Origin: Mastacembelus armatus
Lineage: Eukaryota; Chordata; Actinopteri; Synbranchiformes; Mastacembelidae
Reading direction: 5' to 3'
Length of the DNA: 64,000 bases
Assembly: GCF_900324485.2 (NCBI RefSeq)
Contig: NC_046646.1
Location: forward strand, 21,469,500-21,533,499
Each line of letters begins with the position of its first letter. The stretch's first letter is position 1. Below, in pieces: positions 22,800 to 37,870 of this stretch. The notes under the pieces are model-generated. The model searched no databases and was not told the DNA's origin. It was given only the letters and a program-made list of their open reading frames with translations. The translations under genes were made by a program, and so were the position numbers.

Positions 22800-24430
22800 C
22801 AGTATCTCACAGAAGTGAGTACACCCCTCACATTTATATAAATAGTTTATCATATCTTTTCATGTGACAACACTGAAGAAATGACGTTTTGCTACAATGT
22901 AAAGTAGTGATTGTACAGCTTGTATAACAGTGTAAATTTGCTGTCCCCTCAAATTAACTCAACACACAGCCATTGATGTCTAAACTGCTGGCAACAAAAG
23001 TGAGTACACCCCTAAGTGAAAATGTCCAAATTGGGCCCAAAGTGTCAATATTTTGTGACCACCATTATTTTCCAGCACTTCTGTAACCCTCTTGGGCATG
23101 GAGTTCACCAGAGCTTCACAGGTTGCCACTGGAATCCTCTTCCACTCCTCCATGATGACATCACAGAGCTGGTGGATGTTAGAGACCTTGCACTCCTCCA
23201 CCTTCCGTTTGAGGATGCCCCACAGATGCTCAATAGGATTTAGGTCTGGAGACATGCTTGTCCAGTCCATCACCTTTACCCTCAGCGTCTTTAGCTAGGC
23301 AGTGGTCATCTTGGAGGTGTGTTTGGGGTCATTATAGTGCTGGAATACTGCCCTGTGGACCAGTCTCCGCAGGGAGGGGATCATTCTCTGCTTCAGTATT
23401 GTCACAGTACATGTTGGCATTCATGGTTCCCTCAATGAACTGTAGCTCCCCAGTGCCGGCAGCACTCATGCAGCCCCAGACCATGACACTGCCACGATCA
23501 TGCTTGACTGTAGGCAAGACACACTTTTCTTTGTACTCCTCACGTGGTTGCCCACAGACACACTTGACACCATCTGAACCAAATACGTTTATCTTGGTCT
23601 CATCACAGGACATGGTTCCAGTAATCCATGTCCTTAGTCTGCTTGTCTTCAGCAAACTGTTTGCGGGCTTTCTTGTGCATCATCTTTAAAAGGCTTCCTT
23701 CTGGGACGACAGCCATGCAGACCAATTTGATGCAGTGTGCTGCGTATGGTCTGAGCACTGACAGGCTGACCCCCCACCCCTTGAACCTCTGCAGCAATGC
23801 TGGCAGCACTCATACGTCTATTTCCCAAAGACAACCTCTGGATATGACGCTGAGCACGTGCACTCAACTTCTTTGGTCGACCATGGCGAGGCCTGTTCTG
23901 AGTGGAACCTGTCCTGTTAAACCGCTGTATGGTCTTGGCCACCGTGCTGCAACTCAGTTTCTGGGTCTTGGCAATCTTCTTATAGCCTAGGCCATCTTTA
24001 TGTAGAGCAACAATTCTTTTTTTCAGATCCTCTGAGAGTTCTTTGCCATGAGGTGCCATGTTGAACTTCCAGTGACCAGTATGAGAGACTGAGAGCAATA
24101 ACACCAAATTTAACACACCTACTCCCCATTCACACCTGAAACCTTGTAACACTAACAAGTCACATGACACCGGGGAGGGAAAATGGCTAATTGGACCCAA
24201 TTTGGACATTTTCACTTAGGGGTGTACTCACTTTTGTTGCCAGCGGTTTAGACATTAATGGGTTAAAATGAGTTATTTTGAGGGGACAGCGAATTTATAC
24301 TGTTATACAAGCTGTACACTCACTACTTTACATTGTAGCAAAGTATCATTTCTTCAGTGTTGTCACATGAAAAGATATGATAAACTATTTACAAAAATGT
24401 GAGGGGTGTACTCACTTCTGTGAGATACTG
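22800..24430 (-). mobile_element. Tc1-like DNA transposon with long IR/DR terminal repeats
   Basis: The element is flanked by TA on both sides (22,798-22,799 and 24,431-24,432). Its inverted repeats are about 240 bp long, starting CAGTATCTCACAGAAGTGAG. Each inverted repeat carries two copies of aagtgagtacacccct, one at the outer end and one at the inner end, the IR/DR layout known from Sleeping Beauty-type elements. It holds one transposase gene on the minus strand. Unit 1 lacks it. The two repeats differ at a modest number of sites, which fits an old but not ancient copy. Confidence 0.93.
22980..24059 (-). pseudogene. Broken Tc1-like transposase
   Basis: Translation from the ATG at 24,059 gives MAPHGKELSEDLKKRIVALH and then a paired helix-turn-helix region with GRPKKLSARAQRHI, the usual N-terminal DNA-binding half. 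The catalytic half follows in other frames: SCDETKINVFG supplies the first aspartate (about 23,600), HYNDPKHTS the second (about 23,320) and SPDLNPIEHLWG the glutamate (about 23,250), a DD34E triad. At least three frame breaks separate these parts, near 23,700, 23,390 and 23,290, so this copy is dead. Full-length relatives are about 340 aa. Confidence 0.92.
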
Positions 24431-25380
24431 TATATATGAAGGTAATGATACCCTGACATTAAAGGATAAACTTGCATTTGAGTGTATATATAAAGCTACA
24501 AAATATGCTGCCAGCTTGTAGGCTGAGGGATATTGAGTAGGTGTGTTCTTCTATATATGAATGTAATGATACCATGATGTGACATTTTCAAAGACTTGTT
24601 GTGGAAAAGATGCTTCATCTTGTATCTAAAGTTAGCAGCCACACTGAAACTAAATTAAATTTGTAACAGCTTGAGCTTTGTCTCGTTAGACGTTAGGACT
24701 TTTTGCATCCCCTTGTGGTCAGAACTGATCATTACATTGCTTGCAGCTTGTTTCAGTTTCTGACAGTGTTCATCCTCCAGATATCATCCATGACATTTAT
24801 TTTTTGGTAAAATGTTACTGACAGCTAGTTACAGGGTATTTAAACAATATCACTCAAGGTCATGCTGTCATATCTTCAGCTTTGTGATATCGTCTGCACC
24901 AGGCCGCTAGTTGAGTGGCTACGTTTCCATCACATCTGTGCTGATTTTTAGTACAACAGCGAGTACTGTGTGATATAACCTCTGTGCATGGCTGTAGGCT
25001 TTGGACTTACAGTCTCAAGTGCAGTGGGCGTACCAGTTTTTGGATGCTTGCTGTCTATGCTTGTCTATCAATAACAATGACAGGTTTTCTGTCATGTCTA
25101 AAAGATCTGCCCAACATCAGTGTTGTCCACCGAATTGTCAACATGCTGTCATCAGCATCCACCAGCGAGTGGGCAAGATTTTAAACTTTACATTTCAAGC
25201 TACAGTCATAATTATGAAGGTGAATAGTTAATATTATGATATTATCTAGTGTGATGTTGGGGAAAGTTTTGTTTATAAAATAGACACAGATGCTAGCTGT
25301 ATGTATTTTATACTAACATGATTTTGTATTCTGACCTCTGTTATATTTACCTACGCAGACATATGTCTTCTTTTTTTTTT

Positions 25381-25788
25381 AATCAGATATTTTTCATCCT
25401 TTGTCAGTTCAATCTCTGCATTTACTGTATTTGGCAGGTGAAAAGCAACAGCTGTCCTACTGTTCCAAAATATTGTCCAACTCCAGTACAGTACAAATAA
25501 ATGTCATAGAACAGTGTTTTATTTCTGTAGGGGAATGAAAGGGGTACTATACACTATTTTTTTATTTAGTAATTTTGTTTTGTACTACAAAAGTCATATT
25601 TTTACTGTGAATATATATTCACAGTATAAGATCATTTCACTGCCATTCTTTGTAGACCTGATTTTTTTTTTTTTTTTTTTTTTAATTTTTTTACTGCAAT
25701 ATTGTCTCTGTGCTTTTAACTGTAGCAATTTTTTACCTTTTGCCAGAGCTGCTGTTGCCAGAGTGGTGATGATGTAGATAAGTCATTG
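25381..25788 (-). pseudogene. Relic of the second receptor gene type, unit 3
   Basis: It has the same structure as the unit 1 relic: part of the V exon, the same jump that removed the exon start, and the signal exon with the same two-base loss. It therefore arose before the unit 1/unit 3 duplication. It differs from the unit 1 copy by only a couple of substitutions and a homopolymer length change. Confidence 0.8.
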
Positions 25789-26670
25789 TCTTTTTTCATT
25801 TATATTTTTGGGAATTGAGAGGTGGTCTATAGATTCTGTCCTCGACCAGTGCCAGTGACCAAAAATTCAAACAAGTGGATTTGAGTTAAAAAAAAAAAAC
25901 AACAAAAAAACCTGAAATAAAAAAGCTGGAAAAAAACTGTCTGCTGTCTGCCAGGCCTGTACAGTAAAATCCTGAGCCTAAATGGAGAATAAAAGCTGCA
26001 GCTGTGGAAGCAGCAGGCAGTCAGACAAAGTAAAGGAGTCATTTTCCAAATCAAGGCCAACTCACCAGACTGCTGCAGTTGTATGGCAGTTTCTCTTGGC
26101 TAAGAACTGGCTTACTTGTGTATCTATTGTTATTTGGTGACTTAAGAGTGTATTTGAGGTCTCTTTATATCTGGTCTAAATAGAAATGAGAACTACAACA
26201 CACTGTACAGTACAGATACTTATAAACAGCTTTTTCTTGGTTGTATTGTTTTATTTAATGTTTTATATGTAAAAACAAGAACAGAAAAATATAATGCAGT
26301 CTTTTGCACACCACTGTTTCTGCACATACTACAGGAAAGTGACAGTCACCTATTGACCAACTCAAATTTATGTTAAGTATGCCATTTTTGCTACTGTAGG
26401 AAAGGTTTTTTTTTTTCAGTAAAATTTTCTGCATTTAGTTATTAATGTCAAATATTTGATATTTGTTTGACCTCTGTGCTAATACATGAAGTTTTTGGTG
26501 TTTAGTGAAACTTTTTTTATGGCTTAAGGTTTGTATAATCAATACAGTGATGACTAAAAAAAACTACAACACCGATATTAGCTTTATGCTTCTGTCAGAA
26601 TTTCAGATGTTTTTGTTGGTAAGGTAAGGGTTTAGGCTAAGGTTTATTTGCATAATGTTTAGGGCGAAGG

Positions 26671-26764
26671 TTAAGTTGCATTTTGAATGATGTTAGGTGT
26701 CGTTTTACCTGTGTAAGTTACTCTAACATGTAGGTAGGAAGGTGGGAAGTCTATATCTGGTTAC
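26671..26764 (-). pseudogene. Decayed receptor tail exon, unit 3
   Basis: Identical in form to the decayed exon at 4,357-4,450: acceptor-like start, lost tyrosine motif, conserved terminal CAAAATGCAACTTAA. It is a fossil of a receptor 3' end that was already decayed before the 22-kb duplication. Confidence 0.65.
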
Positions 26765-27075
26765 CTGTGATAAGCTTTGGCTCCATCCTGTGGTCAGTGA
26801 TGATCATTACATTATTCAAGCTAAAATTTTGTGCCCTCTGCTCTGATTGTTTTTACAATTACTACCAGAGTCCAGATACTCCACGTCAGCTATGACTTTT
26901 CTTAACTACAAACCAATGTAAGTGTATCCATTCTCTCTTGATGCAATACTTAAACATATTCTGTAATTTTAAATTATAGTTCAACTCAAAGTATATATAG
27001 TTCAGAATCAAATCATTATGTTCATAGATTAACATTTTTCCTAATGAACAGATGCCAGGACTCTTTGTGTTATAT

Positions 27076-28825
27076 CTGGGTATCCGCGTGGTCTTAAAAA
27101 GTATTAAAAGTTGATAAATCAATTTTGGGAAAATTAAGGGCCTTAAAAAGTATTAAAAGTTCTTAATCGCAATTTTATGAGGTATTAAATTTTATTGGTA
27201 TCAAAATGTTGTCCACAGAGAATGCAAAATATAAGTTAATGTGGTAATTTTTCTCTCCACAATATAAAACAATATTCACGGCACTCGGACTGACTGCTCG
27301 ACTTGGGCTGTGTACACGTGACCTTACGTACTATTTTGCTACAAATGCACGTTACGTGACGTCCTCCTACCCGCGAAACACGCTCAGTATAAGAAGAAGA
27401 AAAAGAAGACATGCGAGATGGGGAAATGTAAGTTTGCAGACTCCTGGTTGGAAACGGAAGAATTTAAACAATGGTTGAAGCCTGTTCCTCAGAACAACCG
27501 GGAGGGTTACTGTACCTACTGTAAGAAAAAGATTAGCGTCGCCTCGATGGGCGTCAGCGCTATCAAGTCACACATGAACAGCGGTAGACACAAGGCTGCT
27601 GTTGGACGAAGGGAGCAGCAGCAGTTGTCTATTGCAGGTTTCTGTGCTTCGCCCGCGATACCTATCACTACAGCGGAGCTAGCCAAAACAACCAACATCA
27701 CGACAGTGGCCTCTGCTCTGTCATCTGCCGACATCAGGGCGGCACTGAGTGGCACACCAAAGTTGTGCGCGGAGGTTCTGTTAGTGCCAAAGAAACTACG
27801 CTTTCAAATCGTTTCAAATTAAATAATTGTAATGAATATTAATGAACAAAATAATAGTAATGAAATTAACACATTATTAATTACTTATTTAATTGCTCCA
27901 ATTGTAGGTGATGTCATTGTCCAGCAGTTTGAGAGCTTTCTCACTGTTGAGGCTAGAGATGAGCGCTTCCTCTCCTTTCAGCCACTGCAGCAGCGGGTGG
28001 ATGTGTTCCTCCACTCAGCACTCAGCAAGTCTTACCCTGAGGTGTCAAGGGTTCTGTCAGACCCTTTTACTTCTCTCCCATGGACAAGCCACAGTAGAGA
28101 GAGGATTCTCAGTCAACAAGCAAGTTGAAACCTGCAACATCCTCGAAGAGTCAATGGAGGCTCTAAGGTTGATTTGTGACAAGGTCAGTGTTTGTGGAGG
28201 CATTCTAAAGGTACCTTTGACCAAGGAGCTCCTGGATTCTGTAGCTTCTGCGAGATCAAAGTACAGGATTTACTTGGAAGAGCAACGGAAAAAGAAAGAG
28301 ACTGCAATGGAGAACCTTAAGAGGAAAGCAGCGGAAGATGAGCTAGAACAGCTGAAAAAGAAGAGAAACGTTTTAAGAGACGTGTGCCAGACACTACAAA
28401 ACGATCACCAAATCTAACACCTTGAGAAGAAGACAAAAAGAAAAACTCAATGAGTTGGTGCAAACTGAAAAGTTGGTGGAATGCAAAGCAAATGAACTGA
28501 GGTGCATGTATTGAGTTTTGATCAGAATTGATCATTGTTCAAATTTCTGCTGTGAAAAGATTCTTGTGGCATTATATATATTTTAATAAACTTTATCCTT
28601 GGTTTAAGTTATTTTTTTCAAGCTTTGTTTCTTCCCAGCTCATCTCAGTTGTTGTATGTGCTGTTGCTCTATAGATTTAGTTGCAAACTACATCTGATTA
28701 AGTTAAATGGTGTGTTGCTGATTATAGCTTGAAGTGGCGATGAGGTCTTAAAATATATTGTGAGGGTCTTTAAAAAGTCTTAAAAAGGTATTGAAATTAA
28801 CCTTTGGATTCCTGCATTTACCCTG
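27076..28825 (+). mobile_element. hAT-like DNA transposon, internally deleted (unit 3 copy)
   Basis: Same ends, same TATAT flanks (27,071-27,075 and 28,826-28,830), same 1,750-bp length and the same open frames as the unit 1 copy; the translated frames are identical in both. It was copied by segmental duplication, not by a second jump. Confidence 0.65.
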
Positions 28826-29247
28826 TATATGTAAAAACAAGAACAGAAAAATATAATGCAGTCTTTTGCACACCACTGTTTGCACGTACTACAGGACAAT
28901 GACACCCGTTGACCAAGGAAATTTATGTTAAGCATGCCATTGTTGCTACTGTAGCAGTTTTTTTTTGTTTTGTTTTGTTTTTTTTGTTTTTTTTTTGTGT
29001 TTTTCTGTAAAATTTTCTGCATTTAGTTATTAATGTAAAATATTTGATATTTGTTTGACCTCTGTGCACATGAGGTTTTGGTGCTTTTTTTTATAGGGCT
29101 TAAGATTTGTATAATCAACACAATGAAGACTAAAAACACTACAACACCGATATTAGCTTGATGCTTTTGTCAGAATTTCAGATGTTTTTGTTGGTAAGTT
29201 AAGGGTTTAGGCTAAGGTTAGGTAATGCGTAATGTTTAGGGCGAAAG

Positions 29248-31886
<2,639 letters not shown>

Positions 31887-32155
31887 TTTCTGTCAAAGAG
31901 AGCAGATTGTTAGAGCCTTGATTTATCAGATTTCTTCCAGATACATGACAAAAAACAACAAATGAGAAGTTGTTCAGTACATTTATTATTATATCTATTA
32001 TATATATTTGTAATTATTATCATGTTCATTTGAAAACAGTTTTAGAGAAAAATGTATATATTTTTCTTAAATTCTCAATTATTTACTAGTGAAAAACTTT
32101 TTTTCTAAACATTTAATATCAGCATTAAGAAAGTTCAATTTAAAATTTCACTCAC

Positions 32156-32280
32156 TGCTTTTACCATAGGCTGTTTTCTGTGTGGGTTATTGACTGGTCT
32201 GAAATTTTCCACTGACTGCAGGGTGGTGTATTTCTGGTCTTTTGTGTTGCTCTGTGTTAACAAATTGAGGAAGTGTTTTT
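32156..32280 (-). other. Probable 5' non-coding exon of receptor copy C
   Basis: Same donor as for copy A (AAAAGCA|GTGAGTG) at an offset of 22,374. It precedes the ATG exon at 31,835-31,886, which begins with a splice acceptor at 31,889. The upstream limit is uncertain. Confidence 0.45.
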
Positions 32281-35175
32281 TGCCCTCACATTTCTGAATT
32301 GTAATACATTTCACAACGCACAAAGCTAACACTTTTAAACTTTATATTATACAGTTGTGATTTACATGAAATTTCTAGCATATGAGCTTTTCTTAATATT
32401 TTCAGAAATGAAAAAGTTTTCTGTGTAGTTGTGCTTTTAATGTATGAAGTCAGCAGTGACTGGGCACCTGGGCTGCAGTTTCCTTTTTTAAAATATCTCT
32501 GCAATATATGTAAGTCCACTATTCAAGATGCATCAAGATGTCAGTTTTTTGCTCAAAGTCATTTACCAGACCGTGGACACTGTGAATTCAAGCTGCCAGC
32601 TGTGGTTGTTGGTCGTAGACTTAATGCATAAGGAAGCAGAGTGTAGGGAGAGGATGAACATGGACATCAGTCAGTAAAGTCGTTTAGTGTTTTTAACCAA
32701 TGTGCAGCATTGATATTTCATGAAACAAGTCATCATTGACTGTCCACCAGAGAAATGTGACTATACATTCATCCAATTATCTTTTTATAGCACAGAAGAG
32801 ATGATAGCTTTGAGTGATTTGCCATATACTTTGGCATTAGGCCTTACTTGTATTTTTGAATTCAAATGTAGTGCACATGTGCTGTAGTTGTGGTGTTATG
32901 CTACAGTTTGACAGCTCAGTGACACTGGGTTCCTGCAGGTTATGTAGCACCATGTTATCACCATATTTAGCTTGATGGTTTCCTCTATGAAGCCTGTAAT
33001 ACCTTTGCCATCTCTCCAAGAACAGCCACTATACTTTGACAGCAGATCACTGGTAAAGACATGGAGAAATTAGGGTGAAGGCAAGAAAGAATGTTTTTAT
33101 ACAGCATTGGATTGTAAAGTCAGTTATCTTCAATTGTTATCTTTCATTATTTGATTAACTGTTGTGGCAAAATATTGATTATTCTAGAGGCTAGTAATAA
33201 AAAGAATAAATGCCAAATTGTCTTTTAAGCTTTATTTTCTTGCAAGAAAAGGGGCAGCACAAAGTACAGAGACACTTCACTGAATTTGAAGTTTCTCAGC
33301 TTCTGCTGGGCTGAGGGTTTCATGCACACAATTGCTCTTGCTTCCCTTTTCTACTACAAAGATTATTCCCTAATGCAGTTACATCCCAAAAACGGCCTCT
33401 CGGCAGAAGTCAGTGAGAATGCGGTTCGTGGTTTCCTGCAGCAAGAGACAGGTTATACCCCCAAGTTATATCCCAAAAACTTAGTCTTCTTTAACAGTTA
33501 AGTCTCCATCCTGGGCATGCTGGGCGTGCCTTCTTGTACCAAAGGTTTGCTGTGTCCATCTAATAAGGATCAGGCAGCACATTAGAAGGTGCCACTAAGT
33601 GTCTGGTTTTCTGAACTTCTTTAAATCTTGTACCCATATGCTCATATCTATTTTTAACAATGTACTGTACATTTGCCATAGCCCGCAATGCTAAAAGTTA
33701 GTGGAAACTATTTAACCTCGTGTGTGTTTTTTTTTTTTATTTGTAACTACAGCTTCATTTTTTTTTCTTTTTTCTGTTCTCATCACTGCCTTAGCTGCTT
33801 CGACAGACCACTGTCAAAATAAGAAGAAAGGATAGAAGCTCACGGATGTACAGAAGTGGCCATGTTGTGGCAAACTGAAAAGATCAAATCAGCAGACTAA
33901 ATTATATTTTAGTTATTTCATCTATGACTTGATGCACCGTTTTCAAAGTTGGCAAGAGATCCAGTCACCAATAGTAATGCTCTATGGCCTGATTGATACT
34001 CGCGTATTCTCATGATGTATTTATAGTAGGTATAAACATTAAAGGATAAACTTGCATTTGAGTGTATATATAAAGCTACAAAATTCGAGTTATGCTGCCA
34101 GCTTGTAGGCTGAGGGAAAATGAGTAGGTGTGTTCTTCTATATATGAATGTAGTGATACCATGATGTGAAATTTTCAAAGACTTGTTGTGGAAAAGATAC
34201 TTCATCTTGTATCTAAAGTTAGCAGCCACACTGAAACTAACTTAAATTTGTAACAGCTTGAGCTTTGTCTTGTTACACGTTAGGACTTTTTGCATCCCTT
34301 TGTGGTCGGAACTGATCATTATGTTGCTTGCAGCTTGTTTCAGTTTCTGACAGTGTTCATCCTCCAGATATCATCCATGACATTTATTTTTTGGTAAAAT
34401 GTTACTGACTGCTAGTTACAGGGTATTTAAACAATATCACTCAAGGTCATGCTGTCATATCTTCAGCTTTGTGATATCGTCTGCACCAGGCCGCTAGTTG
34501 AGTGGCTACGTTTCCATCACATCTGTGCTGATTTTTAGTGCAACAGTGAGTACTGTGTGATATAACCTCTGTGCATGGCTGTAGTCTTTGGACTTACAGT
34601 CTCAAGTGCAGTGGGCGTACCAGTTTTTGGATGCTTGCTGTCTATGCTTGTCTATCAATAACAATGACAGGTTTTCCGTTATGTCTAAAAGATCTGGCCA
34701 ACATCAGTGTTGTCCACCGAATTGTCAACATGCTGTCATCAGCATCCACCAGCGAGTGGGCAAGATTTTAAACTTTACATATCACTATTTAAATACAGTT
34801 AAGATTTATAAAGTTTGTTTAAAACAAACAAACAAAACACAACAAAATCGTTCAAAATTACTACATAAGTGATCATGTTTAAGAAGCAAATGAAGGAATG
34901 GTTGAAAGATTTTACAAAATAGCTGATTACAGTAAAACAGGCCATAGTGCAGTGTACTGTACGAATAACAAGCATCTTAACCTCCTGGGAGTTTAGTTGT
35001 CCAGTTTGGTGTTTGCAGAGTAATGTTGAGGAATTGGAAAGAGGTTTGGACTTCGTTACACAATAGTGACCTTAACATGTTATGTAGTAAAATAATACAT
35101 ATACATATAGCATATACATAGCATATCCCTACATATATAGTAATTATCTCATCATATACTGTATTTATTGTCAGG

Positions 35176-37465
35176 TTAAGGTTGAGTGACATTGTGACGT
35201 GAGTTGCGTGTGGTTTTCTTCATGTTGCGCATCACTCTAACATCTGTATAGACAACTTCACTTTCACAGTTATCTGGAAAATAAAAACAGATGTTTAATT
35301 ATTTTTAAGTGTTAACATAAAGACATATTTTTAACCCCTTTGAAGCAAAACTACAATAGTATTTTCACTGATAAATAGATGTAGCTGTCTGAATCACAGA
35401 AAAAAAATAAGATCCATGGTAACATAATTTCTTTCAGTAGGTTCTTATTCAGACAGATGAAGACATGGGAGAATATTTTTCACTTACCCCTTTTAGGATT
35501 TGTGGTTCTTGGTTTCTTATTAAATTTTTTTATACCAAGACACAGAGCCACAAGGAGAAGCAGAATGACAACACCAGCTATCACAGCCACAGTCACAACA
35601 GGGGAGAAGGAAACAAAAACTAGAAAATACAAACATTAAGCTAAATTAGATGACACATTGACACTGACATGTTTCAATTTCAAAACTACCAAAATCTCTC
35701 CCAAATACTACATTCTTCCTTTCCAGATACTGAAGGATGCTTTTCTACATGAGAGCAGCATAGTTTGTGAAGTGTGGGTATTTAGTGAGATGCCCTCTAT
35801 ATGTGTCCTGACATCTGGCTAAAAACTTTAAAGTTTATTTGTAACAATATACATTAAATTAAATTAGCTAGATAGAAGCTAATACTGAGTCGCTCTTTAA
35901 GTACTGTACCTTTGCAGTCTGCCAGGTGAATAATTGTTTCATGTTGGCTGACGTTGTTCCAAACATTACACATCAGGCTTCCTGTCAGCTCACCATGTAA
36001 GCTGACGGTAATATTTGAAACACTGAATCCGTCTTGTTTAGCTGGTGACTTTATCCTTGCTGTCCAGTTACTTGGAGAGAGGGTGTGATTTATGGTTTGT
36101 ACCAGTAACTGTCCATCCAAACTCAAAATGAACTCAGCTCCTTCTCCTTCAGAGGAGCAACTGACCTCCCTCTGTTCTGGTGACAGACATATCTGGGACA
36201 TGGCTGGCTCTGACACAGGAGCTGAAACACAAACATATACTCGCATGTACAGTGAAATAAAATGTGATTCAAACTGCCTCTGTAAATTGCAGAGTCATAT
36301 TTCTTCTATAATCTAATTTATCTTTAAACTTTTGGAAAGGTTTTAGGCCTGAAACATCTGTTGTGCAGCATTAAAATGGCACATCAGAAAATGAACTGGG
36401 ATTTACTATAAGTTATTAAATAATTCTCAGTGTTCGAACAATGTCCTGTTTCATAATCTTTGTTGCAGTGTACATCAGGGCTAGATGATGAAATAAAGAA
36501 TCATAAGCTTGCCTCTATTGCATTTTTCATTATGTTTAATGAAATCTAGTCAACCTTTCTTCGTAGTTCATTCACGAAGTTACTTTAATGTTGCGCATAC
36601 TTTCTTTTTGTCTTCTCTACTAAAAGCAAAATACTTATTCTTCTAAGGAACTAAAAAAAATAGAGATATAAAATTTATAAAAACAATTAAAAAGGAATAT
36701 ATATATATATATATATATATATAGATTTAATACAAATATATAAAAGATGCCACCTTATCTTTACAGTAACGGTTGCTCCATTAAATTTTGTACAATTTTT
36801 AATCTACCTTGTATTTCTAGATGAACTTTGGATTTTTTCAGTAGAACTCCCTTAGAGTCAAATTCTTCCATCGTATAATGTTTCTTCTTTGCATTTCCGA
36901 GATTGAATATTCCACTGGCAAGGAGGTCAGGCTGATTCTGCAACACTGCGTAGTCCTCATTCAGGTCCAATTTCTGATTTTTGTCTATTTTTAAAATCGG
37001 ATATTTGTCATCCTTTGTCAGTTTAATCTCTGTATTTATTGTATTTGGCAGGTGAAAAAGCAACAGCTGTCCTACTGTTCCAAAGTATTGTCCAATTCCA
37101 GCAGAAAAATTGCATTCAATAGAACCTAAAATCAAACAATAATTAAATGCTTAGTGTACAGTACAAATAAATGTCATAGAACAGTGTTTTATTTCTGTAG
37201 GGGAATGAAAATACTATACAAGACTATTTCAGCCTTTTTCTTTTTTTTTTTGTAATTTTGTTTTGTACTACAAAAGTCATGTTTTTACTTTGAATAAACA
37301 TTACATCATTTCACTGCCATTGTAATTTTAGGGATTGTCTTTGTGATTTTTTTTTTCTGTTTGTTTTTTACTGCAATATTGTCCCTGTGCTTTTACCTGT
37401 AGCAATTTTTTACCTTTTGCCAGAGCTGCTGTTGCCAGAGTGGTGATGATGTAGATAAAAGTCAT
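35176..37465 (-). CDS. CD2/SLAM-like two-Ig-domain receptor, second type (copy D, 303 aa)
   Basis: Five coding exons: 37,414-37,465 (signal, MTFIYIITTLATAALAK), 36,808-37,125 (V-like domain, 106 codons), 35,910-36,221 (C2-like domain, 104 codons), 35,488-35,619 (membrane, with VVILLLLVALCLGIKKF) and 35,176-35,273 (tail). All junctions are GT-AG in phase 1 and total 912 nt. The C2 domain has the cysteine pair in REVSCSSEG and GSLMCNVWNNVS. The tail contains SEVVYTDVRVM; VVYTDV fits the ITIM consensus. Exon lengths and phases match copies A and C, so all descend from one gene, but the protein has diverged strongly. It is the only whole copy of this type here. A role in leukocyte adhesion or inhibition is inferred from the family. 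Confidence 0.87.
36700..36722. repeat. (AT)n microsatellite
   Basis: A pure AT dinucleotide run lies in the intron between the V and C2 exons of copy D. Confidence 0.95.
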
Positions 37466-37661
37466 TGTCTGTAACACACATGATTTATTTATATGATATA
37501 AATTCAAGCGCTTTGAGTACACTTGAGTATAGAAAAGCCTAATACAAGTATAAGTTCAAAATGCAATTTAAAAAACAGGCCATTTATAGATAACATTCAT
37601 AGTACTATGGATTTTAAACCCTCCAACAATGAAATCATGAAAAAAAGCTACTAAAACTCAC

Positions 37662-37850
37662 CTTTTTAAATTCACAACTGTCACTCAGTACATTCACAAT
37701 GAGACACCGTCCTTGTTGAAGGATGACCTGTAAAGCTTCCACTGGCAGAAGGTTTGTTCTCTTTTCACCGCCTTTCATGCTAAGACTCAAGGAAGCAGTT
37801 ATTGTGTTCTCACCCACAATCCACCAGCAAACAAAGATCTTCTTCTTTTC
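37662..37850 (-). other. Probable 5' non-coding exon of copy D
   Basis: The minus strand has AAAAAG|GTGAGTT at 37,662/37,661 and the ATG exon starts at an acceptor (TTACAG|ACAATG, 37,468). The two splice sites define an intron of 193 bp in the leader. The upstream end is not visible from sequence; 37,850 is an estimate near the end of the array. Confidence 0.5.
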
Positions 37851-37870
37851 TCGTTAGAGACTTCCTGAAC

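Larger units (their letters stand above)
32056..37870 (-). repeat. Array unit 4 of the receptor cluster (contains the intact second-type gene)
   Basis: The unit matches unit 2 up to about 34,780 and then continues into the complete second-type receptor, where units 1-3 have only relics. The array ends near 37,870, where similarity to the units stops. The stretch 32,160-34,970 is the shared non-coding unit sequence without a recognisable gene. Confidence 0.8.

Noticed and set aside
23258-23990. Plus-strand open frames across the Tc1-like element
   Set aside because: They are antisense shadows of the transposase gene.
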